Shown here piece after piece: positions 41,833-50,948 of a DNA stretch of 64,000 bases. The position numbers were made by a program, and so were the translations under genes. The stretch spans positions 1-64,000 of the forward strand of contig CAKUWY010000003.1 of NCBI GenBank assembly GCA_934699585.1, written 5' to 3'. The first letter of the stretch is position 1; each line of letters opens with the position of its first letter. The notes beneath the pieces are model-generated. The model searched no databases. It was not told the origin of the DNA and worked only from the letters and a program-made list of their open reading frames with translations. This DNA comes from an uncultured Fibrobacter sp. GTDB taxonomy: Bacteria; Fibrobacterota; Fibrobacteria; Fibrobacterales; Fibrobacteraceae.

Positions 41833-43239
41833 CTATTGATATTCTCCGGTGGCCTGCAAAAGGGCGTTGTAGGCGTTGTTCCAGTTCAAGACCGCTTCCA
41901 TGTACTTGAGTTTTGTGGTGCGGAGCGTCATGGAGGCGTCCAGGTAGTCCAGCTGGGTGGACTTGCCCACCTTGTAGGAGGCCTCGGTCAGGTCGTAGTT
42001 GCGGGTGGCCAGGTCCACCTGGCGCCTCTGGAGCTCCAGCTGGCGCACGGCGTCTTCCAGGGTGTTGGCGCAGGATTCGATCTGCATGCGGAACCCGCGC
42101 TCGGCGGTTTCTTTCTGGATCTGGGTGTCGCGCAGTTTCGATTTCGCCTGGACCACGGCTTCCTTGGTTTTCATACCGTTGAAGAGGTTCATGGTCAGGT
42201 TCAGGCCCACGTACTTGTTGATGTTCTTGTCCCAGTCGGGGGCGTCCCACTGCTGGATTTCGTTCTTGTTGTTGCTGTACTTGAGGCCGCCCACCAGCAC
42301 GATAGTGGGCTTGTAGCCACCCTCTTCGATGGAAATGTTCTTCTGGAGCATGTCTTCGGACTGGTCCAGCATCACCAGTTCCTTGCGGCGCTTTTTCACA
42401 TTGGCCATGGCGGTGTCGGGGTAGGGCAGGTTCGAATTCGGGTCACGGAGTTCCCCCTTGAACTGCACGTCGGCTTCCCAGTCCATGCCCATGGTGTTCA
42501 AGAGGGCGTTGCGGGCGAGAATCTGGTTCTTCTTGGTCTTTTCCAGCTCGGATTTCAGCTGGTCCAGCTGGAGCTGGGCGCGAATCTGGTCCAGTTCCGA
42601 GGCGAGTCCGCTTTCTACGGCACCGTTCACGTAGTCGATATGCTGCTGCGTCTGGGCGATGCTCGCTTCGAGAATCGCCACGGCGGAATCCAGGTAAATC
42701 AGCTGGTCAAAAGCAGTTTCCACGTTGTACTTGACGGTGGCCTTCACATTTTCCAGGTTCACTTCTTTCAAGCGCCTGTAAATCTTGGCGATATCGATGC
42801 CGGTTCCCACCTTGCCCTGGGCGTAAAGGATCTGGGTGGCGGTGAGGCCCACGCTGGATTGCCAGCGGTAACCCTGGGATTTCATGCCGTAAATGAGTCC
42901 GTCAACGGCGGGGGCCATGACCTGCTTGTCGAAATCGCTGGCGGATTCCATGTTGTTGGCGGCATTGGCCAAATCATGACTGTTTTCTACGTCGTCCAGC
43001 CCGAAAATACGGGTGATTCCCGCGCTCAGGTCGATACTGGGCATGGCGTTTCCGTAACCGGCGTCCACCTGGGAATTGGCGCTGACCAGTTCCTCTTCGG
43101 CGGACTTGATGGTCGTGGACTTTTCCATGGCAATCTTGAGCGCGTCTTCGCGGGTATAGGCCTGGCCGGCAAGGGCGGGCAGGGCCATGAGCGATAGCGC
43201 CAGAGCCACGGAAGGTAGGATAGCAAATTGCCTTGACAT
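41833..43239 (-). CDS. TolC-family outer-membrane efflux protein
   Basis: The outer-membrane channel of the efflux system. The protein is 468 aa with a signal peptide (MALPALAGQA, cleavage about residue 24). Long helical repeats (VESGLASELDQIRAQLQLDQ, RQVDLATRNYDLTEASYKVG) are typical. First gene of the three-gene RND operon. It is separated from ybaB by two terminators, so it must have its own promoter, perhaps just upstream of 43239. Confidence 0.92.
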   Translation of the reverse strand: MSRQFAILPSVALALSLMALPALAGQAYTREDALKIAMEKSTTIKSAEEELVSANSQVDAGYGNAMPSIDLSAGITRIFGLDDVENSHDLANAANNMESASDFDKQVMAPAVDGLIYGMKSQGYRWQSSVGLTATQILYAQGKVGTGIDIAKIYRRLKEVNLENVKATVKYNVETAFDQLIYLDSAVAILEASIAQTQQHIDYVNGAVESGLASELDQIRAQLQLDQLKSELEKTKKNQILARNALLNTMGMDWEADVQFKGELRDPNSNLPYPDTAMANVKKRRKELVMLDQSEDMLQKNISIEEGGYKPTIVLVGGLKYSNNKNEIQQWDAPDWDKNINKYVGLNLTMNLFNGMKTKEAVVQAKSKLRDTQIQKETAERGFRMQIESCANTLEDAVRQLELQRRQVDLATRNYDLTEASYKVGKSTQLDYLDASMTLRTTKLKYMEAVLNWNNAYNALLQATGEYQ

Positions 43240-43280
43240 TCGTTCTCCAGTGAATAATATGGGCCAAATTTAACAAAAAA

Positions 43281-43300
43281 GCCCCCTTTATATAGGGGGA
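43281..43300 (-). terminator. Second terminator after ybaB
   Basis: CCCCC-tttatata-GGGGG, with CTTTTTTG on the minus-strand exit side. It ends the dnaX-ybaB unit just before the efflux operon. Confidence 0.75.
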
Positions 43301-43319
43301 CTCTTTTTATTTGTGGATA

Positions 43320-43350
43320 AAATGCCTTTTCTAGCCGATAAAAGGCATTT
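43320..43350 (-). terminator. First terminator after ybaB
   Basis: AAATGCCTTTT and AAAAGGCATTT form an 11-bp perfect stem with a 9-base loop, just past the ybaB stop. The T-run is short. Confidence 0.6.
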
Positions 43351-43357
43351 CTGGCGA

Positions 43358-43666
43358 TTACATCAGGCCGGGGATTTTCATGCCGCCGGTGACGCCGCTG
43401 ATGCTTTCTTGGGTGGCGTCGTCTTTCTTCTTGACCGCCGCGTTGATGGCCGCCATAATCAGGTCTTCCAGGGCTTCTACGTCGTCCTTGTCAACAGCGT
43501 CGGGGTTGATCTTGATCATGGTGAGGACCCCGCGGCCGTTCATGGCGACTTTTACCATGCCGCCGCCCGCTTCGGCATCGAAACTCTGTGCCTTCAGGTC
43601 GCTTTGCGCCTTGATCATCTTGCTCTGCATCTTCTGAAGGTCCCTCAGCATTTTACTCATGTCCAT
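43358..43666 (-). CDS. ybaB: Nucleoid-associated protein, YbaB/EbfC family
   Basis: A small dimeric DNA-binding protein. The protein is 102 aa: MSKMLRDLQKMQSKMIKAQ then GGGMVKVAMNGRGVLTMIKI, the usual YbaB pattern. It starts 15 bases after dnaX, the classic dnaX-ybaB pairing. recR, often third, is absent. Confidence 0.94.
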   Translation of the reverse strand: MDMSKMLRDLQKMQSKMIKAQSDLKAQSFDAEAGGGMVKVAMNGRGVLTMIKINPDAVDKDDVEALEDLIMAAINAAVKKKDDATQESISGVTGGMKIPGLM

Positions 43667-43681
43667 GGCATGAACTCCTTT

Positions 43682-45415
43682 CTAGTTGTCGTTGTCTTCT
43701 TCTAAGTCGTCTTGGGCCATGCTGGCCGTTTCTTTTTTCACCGCTACAGAATATACCAATTCTGCGGCAAACATTTCTTCGATCTTTTCAAAAAGGGGCT
43801 CCCTGTCCTTGTCCAGCTGGTAGGGGGTCTTCTTGGCGTTTTCCCGCATAATCCGTTCGGATTCCGTAAAGGCGCGGGTCTTGACCGAAAGGGAAATCTT
43901 GGTCTGGAGCTTGTCTTCGAGCACGTTCTGCAGCCGGGTCATGAATTCTGGGTGTTCCTGCAGCTGCTGGAAATTCCAAGAGTCATTTTTTGACGTTTCC
44001 CCCACAAAGGTAAGGGCGATGGGGAAGGGGTTCTCGTGGGGGTCGCCGGTTTCCAGGACGGTGCCCGCCATGGCCGCCGAAAAATACAGGTCGCCGTCGT
44101 CGGCAAAACCTGCGCAGATGGAGGGCCAGGCGGCGGCAATCTCGTAGCGGGAATAGGTGGCGCTGTTTCCGGTGCCCTGGTAGTTTTCGAAGGGGTCGCT
44201 GTAGGGAGCCGGGGCAGGTTCTGCCTCCAGGGCCTGGGCGACTTCAGCTACTTTTTTTTTTACCGCCTCGTCGGCGGCGGATTTGGGGTCGTTGATGGCG
44301 GCTAGCGCCCGTTTGAGGTCGGTGAGCCGGTCGAGCCAGGCCATGCGGGCGAAGGTGGTCTCTACCACGAGCCTCGGGTTGGTGCTGTAGCGCAGGTTCG
44401 CCTGCAGGTCGATGAGCATTTTGCTCAGTCGGAGCAGGTCGCCGTTGCCGATACCCTGGGCCGAACTCTTGTACTTGGTGAATAGCTCTTCGGTGATGTT
44501 CAGCTCGTCGGCGGTGAAGGCGTCCAGGCGGCTGTAGATCATGTTCCGCAGGAACTTGCCGAAACCGTCCAGCAGGGGGGCGAACTCGATACCGATTTTC
44601 ACGGCGTCGTCCACCATCTTGAAGCAGCCCTTCAGGTCGTGGTTTTCGATGGCCTGGATAAGGGAGAAAAACAGCTCCACCGGCGGAATCCCGAGGATAG
44701 AGCGCACCGATTCGGCGGTCATGTCGCTGCCGGTAAAGGCGTAGGCCTGGTCAAAGTAGGTGAGGCCGTCGCGCATGGAACCGTCGGCCTTTTCGGCAAA
44801 GATGTCCAGGGCTTCGTCGGAAGCGTTGATGTGTTCCTGCTCGCAGATATAGCGCAGGCGGCTGCGGATTTGCTCCATGGTGAGCCGCTTGAAGTCGAAA
44901 CGCTGCACACGGCTGAGGATGGTCTGGGGGACCTTGTTCACCTCGGTGGTGGCGAAGATGAAAATCACATGCGGGGGCGGTTCTTCGAGGGTCTTGAGCA
45001 GGGCGTTGAAGGCCCCGGTGGAGAGCATGTGGACTTCGTCGATGATAAAGACCTTGTACTTGCCGATGACCGGCGGGTACTGCACGCGCTCGATGACGTC
45101 GCGGATGTTTTCGACGCCGGTGTTGGAGGCGGCGTCTATTTCATAGACGTCCATGGGGTTGCCGCTGGCAATGTCCTTGCAGCTGTCGCACTCGCCACAG
45201 GGGTGCAATGGGTCGCCGCCCTTGCAGTTCAGGGTGCGGGCGAGGATTCTGGCACTGGTGGTCTTGCCCACGCCGCGGGTGCCGGTAAAAAGGAAGGCAT
45301 GGTGCAGGCGGCCGCCCTCGATTGCGTTCTGGAGGGTTTTTGCGATGTGTTCCTGTCCGACCATGTCGGAGAAAGACTGGGGACGCCACTTTCGGGCCAT
45401 TGCTACGTATGCCAT
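43682..45415 (-). CDS. dnaX: DNA polymerase III tau/gamma subunit
   Basis: DnaX is the clamp-loader ATPase. The protein is 577 aa. Walker A GTRGVGKT is at 45-52, a zinc site has Cys64, Cys73, Cys76 and Cys79, and Walker B lies in FIIDEVHML. After domain III a run of ten A (44252-44261, codons 385-388, VKKK) occurs. A -1 shift there gives Ser-Ser-stop and a +1 shift gives an immediate stop. Either yields a gamma-like protein of about 390 aa, as known for Thermus dnaX slippage. Slippage is inferred. Co-transcribed with ybaB. Confidence 0.95.
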   Translation of the reverse strand: MAYVAMARKWRPQSFSDMVGQEHIAKTLQNAIEGGRLHHAFLFTGTRGVGKTTSARILARTLNCKGGDPLHPCGECDSCKDIASGNPMDVYEIDAASNTGVENIRDVIERVQYPPVIGKYKVFIIDEVHMLSTGAFNALLKTLEEPPPHVIFIFATTEVNKVPQTILSRVQRFDFKRLTMEQIRSRLRYICEQEHINASDEALDIFAEKADGSMRDGLTYFDQAYAFTGSDMTAESVRSILGIPPVELFFSLIQAIENHDLKGCFKMVDDAVKIGIEFAPLLDGFGKFLRNMIYSRLDAFTADELNITEELFTKYKSSAQGIGNGDLLRLSKMLIDLQANLRYSTNPRLVVETTFARMAWLDRLTDLKRALAAINDPKSAADEAVKKKVAEVAQALEAEPAPAPYSDPFENYQGTGNSATYSRYEIAAAWPSICAGFADDGDLYFSAAMAGTVLETGDPHENPFPIALTFVGETSKNDSWNFQQLQEHPEFMTRLQNVLEDKLQTKISLSVKTRAFTESERIMRENAKKTPYQLDKDREPLFEKIEEMFAAELVYSVAVKKETASMAQDDLEEDNDN

Positions 45416-45450
45416 GGCGGGAAATATAGTAAAAATTTATATTTGGGCCT

Positions 45451-46716
45451 ATGACGACCCGTTTCGATAGTAAAGTCTGGCTCAGTAGCCCCACCATGCA
45501 TGGCGAAGAAATCAAGTACGTGACCGAAGCGTACGAGACCAACTGGATGAGTACCGTGGGTGCGAACATCAACGAGGTGGAACGCCTTGCCGCCGAGAAG
45601 GTGGGTGTGAAGTACGCCGTGGCGCTTTCGGCCGGCACAGCGGCGTTGCACCTGTGTACAAAGCTTGCGGGCGAGGCCCTGTACGGCATGCCCAAGGTGG
45701 GCGAGGGGGCGTTGCGCGGGCACAAGGTGTTTTGCAGCGACATGACTTTCGATGCCACCGTGAACCCCATCGCCTACGAGAATGGCGAGGCCGTGTTCAT
45801 CGACACCGAGTACGATACCTGGAACATGGATCCGGTGGCCCTCGAGAAGGCGTTCGAGATTTACCCCGACGTGCGACTGGTGGTACTTGTTCACTTGTAC
45901 GGAACGCCCGGCAAGGTGGACGAAATCCGCGCGATTTGCGCCCGCCACAATGCGCTCCTTATCGAAGACGCCGCCGAGAGCTTCGGTGCCACCTACAAGG
46001 GCGAACAGACCGGCAAGTTCGGCGACTACAGCGCCATCAGCTTCAACGGCAACAAGATCATTACCGGCAGTAGCGGCGGCATGTTCCTCACCGACAGCAA
46101 GGACGACGCCGAGAAGGTGCGCAAGTGGAGCACCCAGTCGCGCGAAGCGGCCGCCTGGTATCAGCACGAAGAAGTGGGCTACAACTACCGCATGAGCAAT
46201 GTCATCGCCGGCGTTGTCCGCGGCCAGATGCCCTACCTGGAAGAACACATCGCCCAGAAAAAGGCTATCTACATGCGCTACAAGGAGGGCCTGAAGGGCC
46301 TCCCGGTACAGGTGAACCCCTACGACGTCGCGAATTCTGAACCGAACTTTTGGCTCAGCTGCATGATTATCGACAAAGACGCCATGTGCAAGCAGGTCCG
46401 CGGCGAAACCGACGCCCTGTACATCCACGAGGCAGGCAAGAGCTGCCCCACGGAAATCCTGGAGCGCATCGCCGCCTTGAACGCCGAGGGCCGCCCTATA
46501 TGGAAACCCATGCACATGCAGCCCATGTACATGAGCCACGCGTTTATCACCGCGCAGGGTAACGGCCGCGCACGTACCAACGCCTACATTGCGGGTGGAA
46601 TCACCGACGTGGGTGCCGACATCTTTGCCCGCGGGCTCTGCCTCCCCAGCGACAACAAGATGACTCCCGAACAGCAGGATGCAATCATCCAGACTATCCG
46701 GGAATGCTTCGAGTAG
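45451..46716 (+). CDS. DegT/DnrJ/EryC1-family PLP aminotransferase
   Basis: Sugar aminotransferases of this family make amino-sugars for surface glycans. The protein is 421 aa. The N-terminal RFDSKVWLSSPTMHGEEIKY block and PLP lysine in SFNGNKIITGSSGGM are clear, as is EDAAESFGATYKG. It resembles PglE-like UDP-4-keto-sugar aminotransferases, but the substrate is not certain. TATATT at 45438-45443 ends 7 bases before the ATG, so the message is probably leaderless. It stands alone, divergent from dnaX. Confidence 0.88.
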   Translation: MTTRFDSKVWLSSPTMHGEEIKYVTEAYETNWMSTVGANINEVERLAAEKVGVKYAVALSAGTAALHLCTKLAGEALYGMPKVGEGALRGHKVFCSDMTFDATVNPIAYENGEAVFIDTEYDTWNMDPVALEKAFEIYPDVRLVVLVHLYGTPGKVDEIRAICARHNALLIEDAAESFGATYKGEQTGKFGDYSAISFNGNKIITGSSGGMFLTDSKDDAEKVRKWSTQSREAAAWYQHEEVGYNYRMSNVIAGVVRGQMPYLEEHIAQKKAIYMRYKEGLKGLPVQVNPYDVANSEPNFWLSCMIIDKDAMCKQVRGETDALYIHEAGKSCPTEILERIAALNAEGRPIWKPMHMQPMYMSHAFITAQGNGRARTNAYIAGGITDVGADIFARGLCLPSDNKMTPEQQDAIIQTIRECFE

Positions 46717-46727
46717 ATGAATAGAAA

Positions 46728-46757
46728 AACGGTTACCTTTGTTTTTAGGTAACCGTT
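46728..46757 (-). terminator. Terminator after rho (distal)
   Basis: AACGGTTACCT and AGGTAACCGTT form an 11-bp perfect stem, with TTTTTCTATTC following on the minus strand. Confidence 0.85.
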
Positions 46758-46771
46758 ATGAAATGAATCTG

Positions 46772-46792
46772 AAAAGGGCGTAAGGCCCTTTT
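46772..46792. terminator. Bidirectional terminator between the DegT aminotransferase gene and rho
   Basis: AAAAGGGC-gtaag-GCCCTTTT, 8-bp stem with A and T runs on both sides. It lies right at the rho stop codon and can serve both convergent genes. Confidence 0.8.
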
Positions 46793-48603
46793 TACCCGTT
46801 CATGGAGTTCAAGAAATCATAGTTGGTCTTGAAGGACTTCATCTTGTCACGCATGAATTCCATGATTTCCACGGTGGTCATGTCCTGCAGGTAGCGGCGG
46901 AGCACCCACACGCGGCGAAGTTCGTCGTCGGACAAAAGCTGTTCTTCTTTGCGGGTTCCGGACTTGAAGATGTCGATGGCCGGCCAGATGCGTTTTTCGG
47001 CGATACGGCGGTCCAGAACCAGTTCGTTGTTGCCGGTACCCTTGAATTCTTCGAAAATCACTTCGTCCATGCGGCTGCCGGTCTCGATAAGGGCCGTGCC
47101 GATGATGGTGAGGGATCCGCCGTTCTCGATTTTACGGGCAGCACCGAAGAAACGCTTGGGCCTGTGCATGGCGTTGGCGTCCACACCGCCGGAGAGGATC
47201 TTTCCGGAGTGGGGAATCACCACGTTGTTTGCGCGGGCAAAGCGGGTGATGGAGTCCAGAAGAATCACCACATCGTTTCCGTGTTCCACCATACGCTTGG
47301 CCTTCTCGATGACCATGTCGGCCACCTTGATGTGGCGGGTGGGTTCTTCGTCGAAGGTAGATGCCAGCACTTCGGCCTGGATGTTCTTGCCTCGGGCAGC
47401 ACCTTCTTCGCGGAGACGGTCCACCAGCTTGCGCATTTCCGTCACTTCTTCGGGGCGTTCGTCAATCAGGAGCACCATCAGCTTCACTTCGGGGTGGTTG
47501 ATGGTGAGGGCCTTGGTGATGTTCTGCAGAAGAACCGTCTTACCCGTGCGGGGAGGGGCGAGGATAATGCTGCGCTGGCCCTTTCCGATGGGGGTGAACA
47601 GGTTCATGATGCGGGTGCTGTATTCTTGAGGATCCCATTCCAGGTTCAGCCTTTCGATGGGGTGGATGGGCGTCAGGTATTCGAAAGCCACGCGACGCTT
47701 GGTCTTCTCGGGAGGTTCGAAGTTCACCGTGTCGATGCGCATCAAGGCAAAATACTTTTCGCCCTCTTTGGGTTGGCGGATCTGGCCGGTGATGGTGTCG
47801 CCCATCTTCAGGTCGTAACGGCGGATGATGTTACGGCTGATGTAGATGTCGTCGGGGCCCGCCAGGTAGTTGTGGTCGGGGTTCCGCAAGAATCCGTGTC
47901 CGCCGTCGGGAATGATTTCTAGCACGCCCTCGGTATAGATGGGGCAGTCTTCGCCGGTGGTGGCACTCAAGATGCTATAGACCAGGGCCTGCTTGCGCAT
48001 GGTCTTGAAGTCGGGGATAGAGAGTTCGTCGGCTTGGCGCTGGAGCTCGAACATGGGGAGCCCGCGGAGTTCTCTCCACTTGGCCCGCGCGGCGGCCACC
48101 TTCTCAGGGTCCGGCGGCGGCAGCTGGATACTTTCGTCCAAAAAGTCGTCCTGGGGCAGGTTCTTGCCGTGGCGGTTCTTGAATTTGTTAAACTTGTTGA
48201 ATTTATTGTTGTTGAACTTGTTGTTGCCCTGGCCGCCCTGATTGTTCTGTTGGCCCTGGTTGCCTCTGTTCTGATTTTGGTTGTTTTGCGCCTGGCCTTG
48301 GTTGTTCTGACCTTGCTGTTGGCCATTCTGGGCGTTGCCCTGTTGCGGGTTCTGTCCCTTGTTTTCAATCGGTGCGGCCGCAACAACGGCTGGGGCTCCG
48401 TCGGCTACGGGAGCTGCCTTGTTTGCCGGCGCTGCTGCTTCAGCCGGGGCTACGGGTGTGGCTTTCGGTTCGGCTTTCTTTTCCGCTTCCATGAATTCGG
48501 CGGCGGCCTTCTGGACATCGCTATCTTCTTTTGCTTTTTTCGGGGGGCGACCGCGACGCTTGGGCTTGTCTGCCTCTGCGGCTTGATTCTGTTCGGGGGT
48601 CAT
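46792..48603 (-). CDS. rho: Transcription termination factor Rho with Q/N-rich disordered insert
   Basis: A hexameric RNA helicase. From ATG 48603 (MTPEQNQAAEADKPKRRGRP) it is 603 aa, against about 420 in E. coli. A GTG at 48651 with AAGGA 7 bases before is an alternative start. The C-terminal two thirds hold the OB fold and the ATPase: GKGQRSIILAPPRTGKTVLL, MVLLIDERPEEVTEM and VVILLDSITRFARANN. The extra N-terminal region has an AT-hook-like RRGRPPKKAK and then about 60 residues of Q/N/G repeats (GQNNQGQAQNNQNQNRGNQG, NNKFNNNKFNKFNKF). Similar insertions in gut Bacteroidetes Rho drive phase separation. Confidence 0.93.
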   Translation of the reverse strand: MTPEQNQAAEADKPKRRGRPPKKAKEDSDVQKAAAEFMEAEKKAEPKATPVAPAEAAAPANKAAPVADGAPAVVAAAPIENKGQNPQQGNAQNGQQQGQNNQGQAQNNQNQNRGNQGQQNNQGGQGNNKFNNNKFNKFNKFKNRHGKNLPQDDFLDESIQLPPPDPEKVAAARAKWRELRGLPMFELQRQADELSIPDFKTMRKQALVYSILSATTGEDCPIYTEGVLEIIPDGGHGFLRNPDHNYLAGPDDIYISRNIIRRYDLKMGDTITGQIRQPKEGEKYFALMRIDTVNFEPPEKTKRRVAFEYLTPIHPIERLNLEWDPQEYSTRIMNLFTPIGKGQRSIILAPPRTGKTVLLQNITKALTINHPEVKLMVLLIDERPEEVTEMRKLVDRLREEGAARGKNIQAEVLASTFDEEPTRHIKVADMVIEKAKRMVEHGNDVVILLDSITRFARANNVVIPHSGKILSGGVDANAMHRPKRFFGAARKIENGGSLTIIGTALIETGSRMDEVIFEEFKGTGNNELVLDRRIAEKRIWPAIDIFKSGTRKEEQLLSDDELRRVWVLRRYLQDMTTVEIMEFMRDKMKSFKTNYDFLNSMNG

Positions 48604-48869
48604 AGAAACTTCGTTCAATCCTTCATCAGGATTACTTTTTGATCTAGGCACTAGATTATCCTTTGATATAGTAAGGTCTTTTTTATGTGGAAAAGAACTT
48701 GAATGGGGGATATGGTAAAATGGAGAAATACTCTCCATAAAATTGGGAAGGCTTTGCTCCCTCAACGCCCTATAAGATAAATAAAAAAAAAGTTTTTGTC
48801 AGCAAAAAACGGCTTAGATGTCAAAAAAAAGTGAAAAAATGACAAGTTGTTTTAACTATATTAGTGGTC

Positions 48870-49379
48870 GTGGAATCCTTAGAAAGAGTTTTTGTGGCTC
48901 TTGGCAGCAATCTTTCTCCTCGGGGCAAGCGCCTCTCTGAGGGGCGTGACATGTTGCGCCGAATTTCTGCCGGTGGCTGGAAAGAAAGCCCCATCTACGA
49001 GACTCCGCCGGTAGGCCCTGAAGGCCAGGGACCGTATTTTAACCAGGTGGTGAGTTTCTGGTATGCGGGTACGCCTACGCGGCTGCTCCATTACCTCAAG
49101 GGTTCCGAGCTGGTGCTGGGCCGCAAACCCAGGGGACACTGGAATTCTAGGGAAATTGATCTGGATCTTTTGTATTACGGCAACAAGGTGCTGTCCGGCA
49201 GGCCGCAGGTCCCTCACGGGGAGATTCTGCACCGGCAGTTCGTGCTTGTGCCGTTGAACGATATCGCCCCCGATTGGGAGGACCCGTTGAACGGGCGTAC
49301 CGTGAAAAGTTTGCTTGCGGATTTGCTAGCCCGCGAGGGGAAAATCCCGTTCCGCACCGTCACAGGGGAGGAAGACTGA
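48870..49379 (+). CDS. folK: 2-amino-4-hydroxy-6-hydroxymethyldihydropteridine pyrophosphokinase
   Basis: FolK phosphorylates the pterin precursor of folate. The protein is 169 aa from GTG 48870 (MESLERVFVALGSNLSPRG); a GTG two codons earlier is also open. FVALGSNLSPRGKRL, TPPVGPEGQGPYFNQVV and the HWNSREIDLDLLYYG block are the FolK signature. TATATT at 48857-48862 ends 7 bases before GTG 48870, so the message appears leaderless. First gene of folK-kinase-panC, sharing one base with the next gene. Confidence 0.9.
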   Translation: MESLERVFVALGSNLSPRGKRLSEGRDMLRRISAGGWKESPIYETPPVGPEGQGPYFNQVVSFWYAGTPTRLLHYLKGSELVLGRKPRGHWNSREIDLDLLYYGNKVLSGRPQVPHGEILHRQFVLVPLNDIAPDWEDPLNGRTVKSLLADLLAREGKIPFRTVTGEED

Positions 49380-50029
49380 TGCTTACGGACAAGGGCGTGC
49401 ATTTTTTGGCCATTGAAGGGGTCATCGGGGTCGGAAAGACCACACTCGCTCGGATTATCGCCGAACGGTGGAACGCCTTCTGCATCGAGGAAAACTTTGC
49501 AGAAAACCCCTTCTTGGAAAAATTTTACGAAAATAAGGAAGCCTACGCCTTCCAGACTCAGCTGTTCTTTTTGCTGGACCGCCACAAGCAGTTGCAGAAC
49601 ACGGGAATCCAGAGCGACCTGTTCCACGACCTGCTGGTATGCGACTACACCTTTGATAAAGACCAGATTTTTGCGGCCCAGAACCTTTCCGACAGCGAGT
49701 ACACCATGTACGAGCAGGTGGCCCGCTCCTTGGACAAGGACTTGCCGAAACCCGACCTGGTGGTTTACTTGCAGGCCAGTGTCCCGACACTTCTGAACCG
49801 CATTCGCGGCCGTGGCCGCCAGATGGAAAAGGCTATCGAGGGTAATTACCTCAAGGACCTGCAGGAGCGCTACGACCACCTTTTCTGGCATTACCCCAGC
49901 GCCCCCGTGCTGATTATCAACACGGACAATATCGACTTTGTACACAACGAAAATCACCTGAAACAAATTCTGGATGCTATTGCGGAGTGCCCGCGGCAGA
50001 CCACCTACTTTGTTCCCGATGGTAACTAA
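49379..50029 (+). CDS. Deoxynucleoside kinase (dNK family)
   Basis: A salvage kinase for deoxynucleosides, dGK/dAK-like. From ATG 49379 (MLTDKGVHFLAIEGVIGVGK) it is 216 aa. P-loop EGVIGVGKTTLA, the YTFDKDQIFAAQNL and RIRGRGRQMEKAI (lid arginines) blocks are typical. The ATG overlaps the folK stop (TGATG). The specific base preference cannot be read. The folK-dNK-panC grouping is common in related phyla. Confidence 0.9.
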   Translation: MLTDKGVHFLAIEGVIGVGKTTLARIIAERWNAFCIEENFAENPFLEKFYENKEAYAFQTQLFFLLDRHKQLQNTGIQSDLFHDLLVCDYTFDKDQIFAAQNLSDSEYTMYEQVARSLDKDLPKPDLVVYLQASVPTLLNRIRGRGRQMEKAIEGNYLKDLQERYDHLFWHYPSAPVLIINTDNIDFVHNENHLKQILDAIAECPRQTTYFVPDGN

Positions 50030-50038
50030 GAAGGCAAT

Positions 50039-50890
50039 ATGCAAATCATCAAGACTATAGCGGAATTACGTGAAACCCTGAAACCCCTTATCAAGAAGGA
50101 CAAGGTCATTGGACTTGTGCCCACCATGGGTGCTCTCCACGACGGTCACGGGGCGTTGATCAAGGAATCCGTAAAGAACTGCGAAGTGACGGTGGTAAGC
50201 GTTTTCTTGAATCCTATCCAGTTCGGTCGTAACGAAGACCTGGACAAGTACCCCAAGCGCCTGGAAGCCGATGCCAAATTGGCGGAATCCCTGGGAGCGG
50301 ACTATGTCTTTGCGCCCAGCGTTGCCGAAATGTATCCTGATGGCGACCCGCTGACCCTGGTGCGGGACGAAACCCTTGAAAGCATGTACTGCGGTGCTTA
50401 CCGCCCGGGGCATTTCCGCGGAGTCTTGACCGTGGTGGCCAAGCTGTTCCTGATATCCGGGGCGAACAAGGCTTTCTTTGGCGAGAAGGACTACCAGCAG
50501 GTGTTCCTCATCGAAAAGATGGTGAAGGACCTGAATTTCGATATTGAAATTCATCGGGTGCCTATTGTCCGCGAAGAATCTGGTCTTGCCCTTTCTAGCC
50601 GTAACGAATACCTGACAGCCGATGAACGCAAGCAGGCGTTAGGCATTTCCGAAGGTCTGAAGTTGGCCAAGAAGGCTTTCGAGGGCGGCGAGCGCGGCGT
50701 GGTGCGTCTCAGGGATATCGTGCTGAAGTCTGTGCTGGCCAATCGCGGCCAGGTTCAGTACGTGGAAGTGGTGAACCAGAAGAACTTGCAGAAGTTCAAC
50801 GGCGTCCTCCGCGATGGCGACAAGGTGGTTATCCTCGTGGCCGCCTTCTTCGGTAAGACTCGCCTGATCGACAATATCGAACTGAACTAA
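50039..50890 (+). CDS. panC: Pantothenate synthetase
   Basis: PanC joins pantoate and beta-alanine using ATP. The protein is 283 aa. The nucleotidyl-transferase motifs are PTMGALHDGHGALI (HIGH-like) and VPIVREESGLALSSRNEYL. It starts 9 bases after the kinase gene. A strong hairpin terminator follows at 50922. Confidence 0.95.
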   Translation: MQIIKTIAELRETLKPLIKKDKVIGLVPTMGALHDGHGALIKESVKNCEVTVVSVFLNPIQFGRNEDLDKYPKRLEADAKLAESLGADYVFAPSVAEMYPDGDPLTLVRDETLESMYCGAYRPGHFRGVLTVVAKLFLISGANKAFFGEKDYQQVFLIEKMVKDLNFDIEIHRVPIVREESGLALSSRNEYLTADERKQALGISEGLKLAKKAFEGGERGVVRLRDIVLKSVLANRGQVQYVEVVNQKNLQKFNGVLRDGDKVVILVAAFFGKTRLIDNIELN

Positions 50891-50921
50891 TTCTGAATTC
50901 CGAAATCCGAATTCGTAATTG

Positions 50922-50948
50922 AAAAATAGCGGCTATGCCGCTATTTTT
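50922..50948. terminator. Bidirectional terminator between panC and the cyclase gene
   Basis: AAAAATAGCGGC-tat-GCCGCTATTTTT is a 12-bp perfect stem with A/T runs at both ends. It overlaps the cyclase stop codon at 50941-50943. Confidence 0.9.
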
